From Candidatus Parcubacteria bacterium (GTDB lineage Bacteria > Patescibacteriota > Minisyncoccia > UBA6257 > JAPLYJ01), in the NCBI GenBank assembly GCA_026395655.1, contig JAPLYJ010000047.1, positions 1 through 17,422 of the forward strand: 17,422 bases of DNA. The letters are read 5' to 3'. The position numbers and the translations under genes are program-made. Positions 1 to 6,881 of the stretch are shown here, piece after piece. Position 1 is the first letter of the stretch. Each line of letters begins with the position of its first letter. A model generated the notes under the pieces. The model saw nothing but the letters and a program-made list of their open reading frames with translations, did not search any database and was not told the origin of the DNA.

Positions 1-1371
1 AGCGTCTTTGCATTTTTCACCATACCCTGTTTCTTTTAAATGTGCAGAGTTAATCCTCATAGCATTCAAATCCATATCTTCATAAAAAGAAATCCAAAGT
101 TTGCCTTTGGGATCAAAGAAATCACTTTGGGCATATGATGTTCTGTCTGATTCCGCGCTAACAGAGCTAACCACATCAGTAACATTAAAAGCTATTTGTC
201 TTGATTCATTTAAAATAATATCACCTTCTTCGGGATAGGCCTTATTAATAACTAATTTATAATTATTATTAGCATCCCACATTTTTGCTCTGCCAAATCT
301 ATCTTTTAATCCATATATCTCTAAAGTAGTTTTATCCACCGTACCATTCTGGTTAGAAGCAGATGGTAAGAAATTTAATTTTAAAGCTGCCGTAAGATTG
401 TTTAGCCAACCAAAAGATGGATTAGCAGAAACATTATTTTTACCAATTTTTTCATTTTCATCTAACGATCTATATTGTATTAAAACTGGTACTGATTCTC
501 CAGTAGGTGTTACTGGTTTTTGACCTGGCATAGGTGGAGTTAAACTTAAGCTTGAAGTAATTCTGGTTACTGCAATTTCCTTTTTGATTTTTTCTAAATC
601 AACTGGTTGATTAAATTTTAAAATGATAGGCTGATTATATGCAGCTGTATTCTGCTCTAAATCTATATATCTTAAAGGTCTTGTTTGAAACTGAACTTCT
701 GCACCTTTCAAAGAAAGATTATCCATGGAAACTAAACCAGATTTTATTGTGACCTTATAATTTGAAGATCTTAATAATCTTTCTTTAGGAATAAATTTCA
801 AATTACTAGTTGTGATCCATTTATAATGCCCCTCTGTTTTTGGTGTAATCTCTACGGGTAAATCCTTGGCCTCGGAAACAGACAAAGTTGTTAAAGGTAC
901 CATGGGTCTATTAAACACTATGGTAATATCAGAATATTCGTTAGCTTCAGAATCTTTATTAGGAAAAATTGCAATAATAGCAGGATCTTCAACCACCATA
1001 AAATCAGCACTAATTTTATTGTTTTCTGCTAAAGCTAAAGTTGCTTGATAATAATGATTTAAAACTAAAGGATCTTTAGGTTGATAAATTAATTGATTCT
1101 GCGTTGTGCTAGCTACCCATTTTCCCAATATTTCAGGTTGAAAACTGACTGCTTGAGCCATTTCTGGAGAAAACTTAATGCTTTTAGGTAAATTAATTTG
1201 AATAGCTGCATTTTGAGAAATTTTTTCTTCTACCAAACGATATACCTTAGTATAGGCAACATTGATTTTTACCGGCTTAGGCCAAAAAGTAAAAGCCAAC
1301 CCTATCAAAATAATTGAAAAAAACAAGCCTAACACTTTTAAAAGACTAATCTTTTTTCGTATTTCTGCCAT
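1..1371 (-). CDS. Large membrane-anchored surface protein with Ig/macroglobulin-type domains (N-terminal part, runs off the left edge)
   Basis: The reading frame is open from the ATG at 1371 to the window edge: 457 codons with no stop, and the C-terminus lies outside. Residues 1-12 are short and basic, residues 13-30 form one hydrophobic membrane segment, and the rest is polar and presumably extracytoplasmic. Residues 145-235 resemble the N-terminal Ig/MG-like repeats of bacterial alpha-2-macroglobulins. They contain FNRPMVPL at 153-160, followed by a P-x-T-x-G-x-Y-x-W ... L-x-F-x-P pattern around 176-195. A second similar strand pattern (ILKFNQPVDL) lies at 250-259. In that family the missing C-terminal part would carry a thioester (CxEQ) and terpenoid-cyclase domain. 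No Shine-Dalgarno sequence precedes the start; the context is AAAAATATATG. The gene follows mltG by 51 bases and may also have its own promoter. It could instead be another kind of Ig-domain surface protein. The family call is inferred from motif pattern only. Confidence 0.6.
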   Translation of the reverse strand, partial: MAEIRKKISLLKVLGLFFSIILIGLAFTFWPKPVKINVAYTKVYRLVEEKISQNAAIQINLPKSIKFSPEMAQAVSFQPEILGKWVASTTQNQLIYQPKDPLVLNHYYQATLALAENNKISADFMVVEDPAIIAIFPNKDSEANEYSDITIVFNRPMVPLTTLSVSEAKDLPVEITPKTEGHYKWITTSNLKFIPKERLLRSSNYKVTIKSGLVSMDNLSLKGAEVQFQTRPLRYIDLEQNTAAYNQPIILKFNQPVDLEKIKKEIAVTRITSSLSLTPPMPGQKPVTPTGESVPVLIQYRSLDENEKIGKNNVSANPSFGWLNNLTAALKLNFLPSASNQNGTVDKTTLEIYGLKDRFGRAKMWDANNNYKLVINKAYPEEGDIILNESRQIAFNVTDVVSSVSAESDRTSYAQSDFFDPKGKLWISFYEDMDLNAMRINSAHLKETGYGEKCKDA

Positions 1372-1416
1372 ATATTTTTAAATTAATTAATTTTTAAAAC
1401 CTTAATTTATATAAAT

Positions 1417-1445
1417 ATTATACTATAGATATTTCTCTTTAGCAA
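1417..1445 (-). promoter_or_regulatory. Possible internal promoter for the macroglobulin-like gene
   Basis: On the minus strand TTGCTA (1445-1440) is followed after 17 bases by a perfect TATAAT (1422-1417). The -35 box lies inside the 3' end of mltG. The predicted start lies about 40 bases before the ATG at 1371. In such AT-rich DNA, TATAAT can occur by chance, so the 17-base spacing and the TTG of the -35 box are the main support. Confidence 0.4.
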
Positions 1446-2493
1446 TATTGTGTTCTTTTAAGTTTTTACTATAAATAACCCTACCATCTTCTGTGGTTAG
1501 AAAGTAATAATAATCAGTACTTTGCGGATTTAAAGCTGCTTCTAGGCTTTCTTCCCCTGGGTTGCAAATGGGACCTAAAGGCAAGCCAACATTTTTGTAT
1601 ACGTTATACAAAGAATTAGACATCTTGTCTTCCCAAGACAAATCTTTTCCCGCTGATTGTAAATCATAAAACAAAGCACTATCTAATTCCAAAGGAATAT
1701 TTTCTTTTAATCTTTTCCATATAATCCCAGAAACTTTTCTTTTATCTTCCAAGCCCGTTACTTCTTTTTCTAAAAGAGAGGCTACAATCACTATTTCAAA
1801 CACAGTATGATCAGATTTTGAAAAATTTAATTTTTCCCAATGATTATCAAAATTAGCTAGCATAAGTTTAATTACCCCTTCTAATCCTTGATTGTTTAAA
1901 CCAGAAGAAACCATATACGTATCAGGAAACAAATACCCTTCTAAATTAGCTAAAGGTGGTTTGTCTTTTAAAAAAACAAAATCAACAGAAAAATCTTTTA
2001 AAGATACCTCTTGGGGATAATCAATGTAATTTATATTTGGCCAACCTGTTAAACGATAAAATGCGTCTCTTTTAGGCAAACCCAACCTTTCTAACTCCCT
2101 AGATATGTCTTTTAAAGTCCAACCTTCCTTAATAGTAAAATTAATATCTTTTACAGACCCCTTAATTAATAAATCAATTAAAGAAACAATGGGCATTTTT
2201 ACAGATATATTATAATCCCCAGCTTTTAATTTATTCTTACTACCATGAATCAATACAGCTATTTTAAAAAATAAAGTATTATCAACAACCCCTGATATCT
2301 TTAATTTATCAGAAACAGTTTGCCAGTTTTCGCCTTTATTAATTTCTAAAGTTACAAGAGCGTTATTAATCGTTAAATCTTTTTTCAAAAACAAATAACT
2401 TCTAAGAAATATAAACGCACAAGACAAAAAAACAACTATTAATAAAATTAATATAATCTTAAAAAAAATATGTTTCCAAATTTTAAATGACAT
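1423..2493 (-). CDS. mltG: Endolytic murein transglycosylase MltG (YceG-like)
   Basis: MltG is an inner-membrane lytic transglycosylase that cuts nascent glycan strands and so sets their length. From the ATG at 2493 the protein has 356 residues, close to the family's usual length. Residues about 9-30 form a single N-terminal membrane anchor. A LysM-like region follows (residues 45-120). The catalytic YceG region carries GYLFPDTY (about 186-193) and ASLLEKEV (about 238-245), whose first Glu, E242, aligns with the E. coli catalytic Glu218. The family's C-terminal signature LP-x-GPICNPG...SL-x-AALNP is at about 304-323. A TTG 15 bases upstream (2508) would add five residues but overlaps the end of the DUF2207 gene. 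I prefer the ATG because its TATATATG context matches many other starts here. It lies 8 bases after the DUF2207 stop and is almost certainly cotranscribed with it. The stop codon is TAG. Confidence 0.93.
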   Translation of the reverse strand: MSFKIWKHIFFKIILILLIVVFLSCAFIFLRSYLFLKKDLTINNALVTLEINKGENWQTVSDKLKISGVVDNTLFFKIAVLIHGSKNKLKAGDYNISVKMPIVSLIDLLIKGSVKDINFTIKEGWTLKDISRELERLGLPKRDAFYRLTGWPNINYIDYPQEVSLKDFSVDFVFLKDKPPLANLEGYLFPDTYMVSSGLNNQGLEGVIKLMLANFDNHWEKLNFSKSDHTVFEIVIVASLLEKEVTGLEDKRKVSGIIWKRLKENIPLELDSALFYDLQSAGKDLSWEDKMSNSLYNVYKNVGLPLGPICNPGEESLEAALNPQSTDYYYFLTTEDGRVIYSKNLKEHNIAKEKYL

Positions 2494-2501
2494 ATATAAA
2501 A

Positions 2502-4250
2502 TTACCAACCACCTCCGCCTCCTCCACCGCCACCTCCTCCAGAAAATCCGCCTCCTGAAGCCCCAGATCTACTACCTACTGAGCTAGAAATACTAGTAGA
2601 TATATTGCTAATAGCAGAATTTAAAGAATCAAAAGAATTAAAATTAGAGCCAGCTGCCATGACAAACCAAACCGGATGATATGAATTAACATATTCCTGA
2701 CCATAGATAATTTTCATTTTGTTAATCCATTGTTTGGTCATACCAAACAAAATAGCATAAGGTAATAATTTTTCAAAAATATTTTCCTGTTCGTAAAAAC
2801 GCTGACGGTATTTTTCAGCTACATTCATATATAATTTGAAACCTGATATTTTCCAAGCTAATTCAGCGCCTTTTTCTGTTCTTTTAGGCATAAGAATATT
2901 AAAAAGTATTAATATAAAAAAAGAAATAATCAAAGCGGGATATATTTGAATTAAAAGATCACGAAAGATAAAAGCTGATAAGAAAAATGCCACTACAACT
3001 AAAGCTATGCCTCCACCCATTAAGCCTTGATAACTAAAAGCTTTCTTATCCATAAAACCATCCTTAACTAATTGGTCTTTAATCTGAGATGCTTTTTCAT
3101 TAAATTTGAAATGTTTTAAATCAGAAATCAAAACTTCTTTTTTAGAAAGAGGTGAAAAAATTTCTTTAATCAATAGTTTTTCAGGTAATGCTAGTTTTTC
3201 TACCTCTTCTTTATCTATCAATAATTTTAATTTCCAATCACGGTATTTGATAATAAATTGGCCAGGTACTTCTTCAATGGTAATAATTTTTCTCACAGCC
3301 AAGCTCACGATACCTGCTGGTATAATATTTTTACCTAGATTCCCGTTATTTAAAAATACACCCATTTCAATAGGGTTAAGATCAAAAGGAATATCAAATT
3401 CAGCAATAACTACTTTACGCCATGCAATATCACGACCATATTTTGACCAAAGCCTAAAACATATTATTAACAATATTAAAGGCAGAAGAAATATCAAATA
3501 TGGAAAATAATCTGCGTACTTTTCAAAAAAAGTTGATTGATATTTTTGAATTAAACCTTTTGGAAAAGAAACTGAAGCAGTAATACCTTCCCCGGGCTCT
3601 AAAATACCTAAGGATGTAAATTCTAAAACATTATCAGTAATCCATTCATATTTTGCTAAATCCTGGTTTTCATCTCCCAAATAACCAGTATAATATGATA
3701 TGTGACTATTATCTTTTTTAAAACCTTCTGGGAAAATTATCCTAACTTTAAAATTATCAGTAGGTATATCCCAAAAATTACCGTTTAAATTACGATATAA
3801 TTCATCAAAATCAGGATTATCTGTTAACAAAGCGTTTTTGGTTAAATAAGTAATTTGATATCCATTTTCACCTGATACATTTACATTAGCGTCCCCTATC
3901 TGCCAAGTGATTGTATCATGCATACTATCTTTAATTGTCTTGTATTTTAAAGATTTACCATCAAAATCCATAATGCTAATTAACTTTATTGGTGTTTTAA
4001 TAGTTTTATTGGGTATCTTAGTCACTGTTGGCACTACTCTAAAAATGCCATGTTTATCAACGGCTTGCCCGCAATCAGCTAAGATTTTTTCTGTAATTAA
4101 AATAGAAGAATCAGTGTTTACTTTCATCTCCATCTCGAAATTTTTAATATACCAATAATCTACGTTTTCTCTGCCTAAAACTTCCAAAGATCCAAAACAA
4201 AATACAAAAAACACAATTAAAGCGAGATATATTTGTTTTCTAATTATCAT
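2502..4250 (-). CDS. DUF2207 family membrane protein with polyglycine tail
   Basis: The 582-residue protein begins with a signal peptide or anchor (hydrophobic residues about 8-25). An extracytoplasmic beta-rich DUF2207 domain follows (about 30-235). Then come a membrane segment (about 249-267), a cytoplasmic region (270-405), and a pair of membrane segments (about 408-430 and 433-452). The C-terminus is low complexity: Ser/Gly-rich, then 11 consecutive glycines and a final Trp. This layout, including the GGG...W end, is typical of the DUF2207 'predicted membrane protein' family, which is common in Patescibacteria and Gram-positives. The family has no established biochemical role. It is first in an apparent operon with mltG and the macroglobulin-like gene, which suggests an envelope function. 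It is transcribed divergently from the 3D-domain gene. The start at 4250 has no Shine-Dalgarno sequence and a predicted 5' leader of only about 18 bases. Confidence 0.85.
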   Translation of the reverse strand: MIIRKQIYLALIVFFVFCFGSLEVLGRENVDYWYIKNFEMEMKVNTDSSILITEKILADCGQAVDKHGIFRVVPTVTKIPNKTIKTPIKLISIMDFDGKSLKYKTIKDSMHDTITWQIGDANVNVSGENGYQITYLTKNALLTDNPDFDELYRNLNGNFWDIPTDNFKVRIIFPEGFKKDNSHISYYTGYLGDENQDLAKYEWITDNVLEFTSLGILEPGEGITASVSFPKGLIQKYQSTFFEKYADYFPYLIFLLPLILLIICFRLWSKYGRDIAWRKVVIAEFDIPFDLNPIEMGVFLNNGNLGKNIIPAGIVSLAVRKIITIEEVPGQFIIKYRDWKLKLLIDKEEVEKLALPEKLLIKEIFSPLSKKEVLISDLKHFKFNEKASQIKDQLVKDGFMDKKAFSYQGLMGGGIALVVVAFFLSAFIFRDLLIQIYPALIISFFILILFNILMPKRTEKGAELAWKISGFKLYMNVAEKYRQRFYEQENIFEKLLPYAILFGMTKQWINKMKIIYGQEYVNSYHPVWFVMAAGSNFNSFDSLNSAISNISTSISSSVGSRSGASGGGFSGGGGGGGGGGGW

Positions 4251-4274
4251 ATTTATATATATTTAATACTTATT

Positions 4275-4283
4275 ATTATACCA
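4275..4283 (-). promoter_or_regulatory. Extended -10 promoter for the DUF2207-mltG operon
   Basis: The minus strand reads TGGTATAAT here, an extended -10 element (TGn plus a perfect TATAAT). No good -35 box is seen, which is usual for extended -10 promoters. The predicted start, near 4268, leaves a leader of about 18 bases before the ATG at 4250. Confidence 0.5.
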
Positions 4284-4301
4284 TAATTAACATATAAATC
4301 C

Positions 4302-4330
4302 TTGCCAAAAAAGTAAAATTAAGATAGAAT
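4302..4330 (+). promoter_or_regulatory. Sigma-70-type promoter of the 3D-domain gene
   Basis: TTGCCA (4302-4307) is followed after exactly 17 bases by TAGAAT (4325-4330). The predicted start, near 4337, gives a 5' leader of about 30 bases that contains the ribosome binding site. The -10 region of the divergent operon starts only about 20 bases away, so the two promoters share a compact regulatory region. Confidence 0.55.
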
Positions 4331-4351
4331 CTAAAAAGTTCTTAAAAAAAT

Positions 4352-4358
4352 AAAGGAG
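4352..4358 (+). promoter_or_regulatory. Shine-Dalgarno sequence of the 3D-domain gene
   Basis: AAAGGAG ends 8 bases before the ATG at 4367, the optimal spacing. It is the only strong, well-spaced Shine-Dalgarno sequence in the window. It settles the start codon and contrasts with the nearly SD-less neighbours. Confidence 0.8.
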
Positions 4359-4366
4359 AAAGTAAA

Positions 4367-4777
4367 ATGAAAAGATTTTTAATTGTAGGCTTATGCTTGT
4401 TGTGTATTTTTTCTATGCCACTACAAACACAAGCCCAAGAGCAATTAATGTCTGTTTGGGCAACTGGTTATAATGCGGAAGAAGGCTTTGATCCTTCCAC
4501 CAGAACGTCCAATGGCACTGTGCCCAACTGGGGTACAGTTGCTGTAGATCCAAACGTCATCCCGTATGGATCTATTATTTTTTCTAAAAAATATGCCGCC
4601 ATGTGTAATAGGTATGGCATCGCATTAGATTGCGGTGGAGCCATCAAGGGCTATAGAGTAGATTGGTGGACAGAAACCAATCAACAATCTTTTAGCCTAA
4701 CCGGCTGGGAGGAAATAACAATCCTACGCTGGGGTTGGCACCAATGGATAGTAGACCCTAAACTCTGGGGTCTATAA
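4367..4777 (+). CDS. Secreted 3D-domain protein, probable peptidoglycan-active enzyme
   Basis: The 136-residue protein has a signal peptide (KR at 2-3, hydrophobic core 4-19, likely cleavage after the AQA around 22-25). The mature part is a single 3D domain, the double-psi beta-barrel also found in MltA-like transglycosylases and Rpf/YabE-type proteins. The three conserved aspartates are visible: D61 in TVAVDP-x-VIPYGS, D88 in ALDCGGAIKG and D99 in YRVDWW. No extra cell-wall-binding domain is present, and it is very short for the family. It is unusually Trp-rich (nine in 136), with two cysteines (C80, C89) that could form a disulfide. It is the only plus-strand protein gene here and has its own promoter, its own Shine-Dalgarno sequence and a following hairpin terminator, so it is a single-gene unit. 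An accessory wall enzyme is likely; the exact reaction cannot be read from the sequence. Confidence 0.88.
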   Translation: MKRFLIVGLCLLCIFSMPLQTQAQEQLMSVWATGYNAEEGFDPSTRTSNGTVPNWGTVAVDPNVIPYGSIIFSKKYAAMCNRYGIALDCGGAIKGYRVDWWTETNQQSFSLTGWEEITILRWGWHQWIVDPKLWGL

Positions 4778-4787
4778 AAACAAAAAG

Positions 4788-4818
4788 AACCGGATTAACG
4801 AACATCGTTAATCCGGTT
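4788..4818. terminator. Bidirectional hairpin terminator after the 3D-domain gene
   Basis: A perfect 13-bp stem (AACCGGATTAACG pairing with CGTTAATCCGGTT) closes a 5-base loop, AACAT. It starts 10 bases after the stop codon. On the plus strand it is followed by only four T's. On the minus strand it is followed by CTTTTTGTTTTT, so it should also stop transcripts arriving from the tRNA-Gln side. Confidence 0.85.
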
Positions 4819-4930
4819 TTAAAATTGTATGGAATTAAATTCATATTAAGTATAATAAATTAATAAACCCATACATCCAACTTTATATTTAACAAAAAAT
4901 ATTATTTATTATATTAGTAGTACGGTATAG

Positions 4931-4967
4931 AAAAAAGGCGTCGACCGTTAGGACGATGGCCTTTTTT
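4931..4967. terminator. Second bidirectional terminator hairpin
   Basis: AAAAAAGGC (4931-4939) pairs with GCCTTTTTT (4959-4967). The stem continues as GTCG/CGAT with one bulged G, around a 10-base loop, ACCGTTAGGA. Both strands have the A-stem-T layout of an intrinsic terminator. A weak promoter-like pair (TTAACA, 17 bases, TATTAG) lies just upstream on the plus strand, so a very short transcript is possible. Confidence 0.7.
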
Positions 4968-4998
4968 AATTATTACAAAAGATATACTTCTTTTTAAT

Positions 4999-5026
4999 TT
5001 GACAGATTTTCTAATAGCATTATACT
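4999..5026 (+). promoter_or_regulatory. Near-consensus sigma-70 promoter of the predicted small RNA
   Basis: A perfect TTGACA (4999-5004) is followed after 16 bases by TATACT (5021-5026). The predicted start, 6-7 bases further on, falls at G5033, exactly the first paired base of the downstream RNA structure. It is the best match to consensus in the window, yet no open reading frame follows it. Confidence 0.65.
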
Positions 5027-5032
5027 AACAAT

Positions 5033-5094
5033 GCATCTGTGAGAGTTTCGGCTCTCTCGCGGTTAATATATAAACTGCAGACAGGTGCTTTTTT
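5033..5094 (+). ncRNA. Predicted small structured RNA (three-way junction with U tail), family unknown
   Basis: The 62-base element folds by eye into three stems. Outer stem P1 is GCATCTGT (5033-5040) with ACAGGTGC (5081-5088), 8 bp with one G-U. P2 is GAGAG (5041-5045) with CTCTC (5052-5056), extendable by a U-G pair around a UUCG tetraloop. P3 is GCGGTT (5059-5064) with AACTGC (5073-5078), one G-U, around an AU-only loop. The junction linkers are 0, 2 (TC) and 2 (AG) bases. Six T's (5089-5094) follow P1 directly, as in an intrinsic terminator. A strong promoter ends 6 bases upstream. No plus-strand gene lies downstream (only the antisense of tRNA-Gln and ftsX), so a riboswitch is unlikely. 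It does not match the cores of hammerhead, purine, preQ1 or GEMM RNAs as I know them. Its function is unknown. Confidence 0.55.
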
Positions 5095-5191
5095 AATTCT
5101 CTTTCAAATTATTTAATCCGCATACTAATTTAATATCAAAAAAACATAAAACATATTTTTATATATTTACCCTCTATAATAAGCTGTTTTG

Positions 5192-5262
5192 CTGGGGGAC
5201 AGGGATTCGAACCCCGATACCATCCTTCAAAGGGATGTGTCCTACCGTTAGACGATCCCCCA
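5192..5262 (-). tRNA. tRNA-Gln (UUG)
   Basis: A full cloverleaf is visible. The acceptor TGGGGGA/TCCCCCA is followed by discriminator G, as expected for tRNA-Gln. The anticodon stem CATCC/GGATG closes the loop CTTTGAA with anticodon TTG. The T loop is the canonical TTCGAAT. The 3' CCA is not encoded (GCAA follows). Its 5' end lies 5 bases after the ftsX stop codon, so it is probably processed from the 3' end of the prfB-ftsE-ftsX transcript. Confidence 0.95.
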
Positions 5263-5267
5263 ATGAT

Positions 5268-6176
5268 TTAAACCTTTAAATATTTGGTCACGGCTAAAAC
5301 GCTTGATACTGCACCTAAGACAGCTCCAAAAAGCAATTGCCAACCCAACATTACAAAGATATGACCGAAAAAGTAAGCATTAAGATTAAAGCCAGGCATA
5401 AAAGCTGAAACTTTAGGATGTAACCATAATACTAAAGGAATTAATATAATCAAGACCGACACAGCTGCTATTACCCCGCATAAGATGCCATTAATGACAA
5501 AAGGTCCGCGGATAAACCAATTGGAAGCACCGGATAATTTCATAATAGAGATTTCTTCTCTTAAAGCATAGATAGCCATACGAATGGTGTTGAAAGAAAC
5601 AACCACGGCTACCAAAGCTAAAATCAAATTAAGAAATAATGATCCTACGCTTAACCCTCTTGTTAAGTTTCCCAAACGGCTAATTACTTTTTGATTCTGA
5701 GAAAAATCCACACTAATTAATTTATCTTTAAAAGGAGCTTCCTGAATATATGTTGCTAAAGCATCATAATCAGTAACTTTATTGGTTTTAATGTTTAAAG
5801 AAGCTGATAAGGGATTCTCTCCTATTTCTTGTAAAGCTTTTGCAATTAAAGGATCAGATTGACGTAATTCAGTAAAAGTTTCTAAAGCTTGCTGGCTGGA
5901 AACGTAAGAAGCATCGGAAACGTAAGTTAAAGATTTAATCTGTTCTTGAATTTTAAAAATATCTTCTTCTGGCGTATCTGATAAGAAATATATGCTAATA
6001 TCCACTTTGTCTTCTATAGTTTTAATAGCTAAACGTGAAGCGGTATTAAATAACAATACTCCAGAAAAAATAAAAATACTCAAAGCCATAATCACAATGG
6101 TAGCTATGGAAAGCCAGCCATTTCTGATAAAACTTTGCCAAGCGGAACGAAACAATCTTCTAATAATTTGTATCAT
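5268..6176 (-). CDS. ftsX: Cell division protein FtsX
   Basis: FtsX is the membrane subunit of the FtsEX complex, which activates peptidoglycan hydrolases at the septum. The 302-residue protein has the family layout: a basic cytoplasmic N-terminus, TM1 (about 22-44), and an extracytoplasmic domain (about 50-170) that would contact the hydrolase or its adaptor. A cluster of three TMs follows (about 178-200, 225-250 and 272-297). The family motif around LREEISIMKLSGAS lies in the loop after TM2. It starts 6 bases after the ftsE stop, in the recurrent TTAAAAATATATG context without a Shine-Dalgarno sequence. The order prfB-ftsE-ftsX is a conserved arrangement in many bacteria. No FtsEX-dependent hydrolase (NlpC/P60 or M23) gene is adjacent in this window. 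Confidence 0.95.
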   Translation of the reverse strand: MIQIIRRLFRSAWQSFIRNGWLSIATIVIMALSIFIFSGVLLFNTASRLAIKTIEDKVDISIYFLSDTPEEDIFKIQEQIKSLTYVSDASYVSSQQALETFTELRQSDPLIAKALQEIGENPLSASLNIKTNKVTDYDALATYIQEAPFKDKLISVDFSQNQKVISRLGNLTRGLSVGSLFLNLILALVAVVVSFNTIRMAIYALREEISIMKLSGASNWFIRGPFVINGILCGVIAAVSVLIILIPLVLWLHPKVSAFMPGFNLNAYFFGHIFVMLGWQLLFGAVLGAVSSVLAVTKYLKV

Positions 6177-6182
6177 ATATTT

Positions 6183-6878
6183 TTAAATCAAATATTTACC
6201 TCTTTCTTCATCTCTTATTATACGCCCTTTATCCAAACTAATCACCCTTTTATCAATAGTGTTAATAATTTCTTTAACATGAGTAGCTAAAATTACAGCT
6301 GTGCCTAATTCATTAATTTTAACTAATAATTTAATAATATCCCAAGAATTAATTGGGTCTAAATTACCTGTGGGTTCATCAGCCACAATAATATCAGGTC
6401 TTTGAATCAAAGCACGGGCAATGGCTATTCTTTGTTTTTCTCCAGCAGATAATTGCACGGGGAAATTAGCCATCTTATCAGACAAACCTACTAATTTAAT
6501 AACCTCAGGTACATCTTCTCTAATTTTTTTATCAGAATATCCTGCTACTTCCATAGCAAAAGCTACATTTTCAAAAGCAGTTTTGTCAGGTAAAAGTTTA
6601 AAATCTTGAAAAATCATACCTATACGTCTACGCAACAAACAAAGATCACGATGTTTCATCTTATGTACATCTTTTTCATCAAAAAAAACTTTACCTTTTG
6701 AAGGTGCAAGTTCTGCAATTAACGATCTTAATAAAGTACTTTTACCAGCCCCTGATTTACCTACTAAAGATACAAATTCCCCTGCTCCTATTTCAAAAGA
6801 AACATTATCTAAAACAGTTAGCGGTCCTACCACTGTGTTATAAATCTTAGAAACGTTTTTAAAATGGATTAGAGACAT
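6183..6878 (-). CDS. ftsE: Cell division ATP-binding protein FtsE
   Basis: FtsE is the cytoplasmic ABC ATPase of FtsEX. ATP hydrolysis is thought to drive FtsX to switch wall hydrolases on. The 231 residues carry a complete set of motifs: Walker A GKSGAGKST (40-48), Q-loop Q91 in FQDFKLLPD, ABC signature LSAGEKQR (143-150), Walker B IIVADEP (163-169) with its catalytic Glu, D-loop NLD (172-174) and H-loop H200. Its length is normal. The ATG lies 3 bases after the prfB stop and the stop lies 6 bases before ftsX, so translation is tightly coupled. There is no Shine-Dalgarno sequence; the start context is TTAATATATG. Confidence 0.96.
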   Translation of the reverse strand: MSLIHFKNVSKIYNTVVGPLTVLDNVSFEIGAGEFVSLVGKSGAGKSTLLRSLIAELAPSKGKVFFDEKDVHKMKHRDLCLLRRRIGMIFQDFKLLPDKTAFENVAFAMEVAGYSDKKIREDVPEVIKLVGLSDKMANFPVQLSAGEKQRIAIARALIQRPDIIVADEPTGNLDPINSWDIIKLLVKINELGTAVILATHVKEIINTIDKRVISLDKGRIIRDEERGKYLI

Positions 6879-6881
6879 ATA

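Larger units (their letters stand above)
4778..5191. other. 414-base region without protein genes
   Basis: This stretch separates the plus-strand 3D gene from minus-strand tRNA-Gln. It contains a 13-bp terminator hairpin (4788-4818), a second A/U-flanked hairpin (4931-4967) and a predicted small RNA with its promoter (4999-5094), each listed separately. The remaining parts (about 4821-4920 and 5095-5191) are very AT-rich, and I see no gene or clear structure in them. Confidence 0.6.

Noticed and set aside
866..1048. Plus-strand ORF of 60 codons
   Set aside because: It lies antisense inside the macroglobulin-like gene, which is open over 457 codons with recognisable domain patterns. It has no start signals or family resemblance. 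The same holds for other antisense ORFs opposite DUF2207, ftsX, ftsE, prfB, rpsB, prfA and recA.
2494..2508. TTG at 2508 as the mltG start
   Set aside because: It would overlap the DUF2207 stop and has only a GGAGG created by glycine codons at a 3-base spacing. The ATG at 2493 has the TATATATG context shared with other genes.
2506..2560. GGN repeat at the end of DUF2207 as a phase-variable tract
   Set aside because: Polyglycine tails are normal for this family and the tract mixes glycine codons rather than being a perfect short repeat. It is also the last part of the gene, so slippage would change little.
4999..5094. The structured RNA as a riboswitch or hammerhead ribozyme
   Set aside because: No plus-strand gene follows, so there is nothing for a riboswitch to control. 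The junction linkers (0, TC, AG) lack the CUGANGA and GAAA cores of a hammerhead, and no purine, preQ1 or GEMM core is visible.
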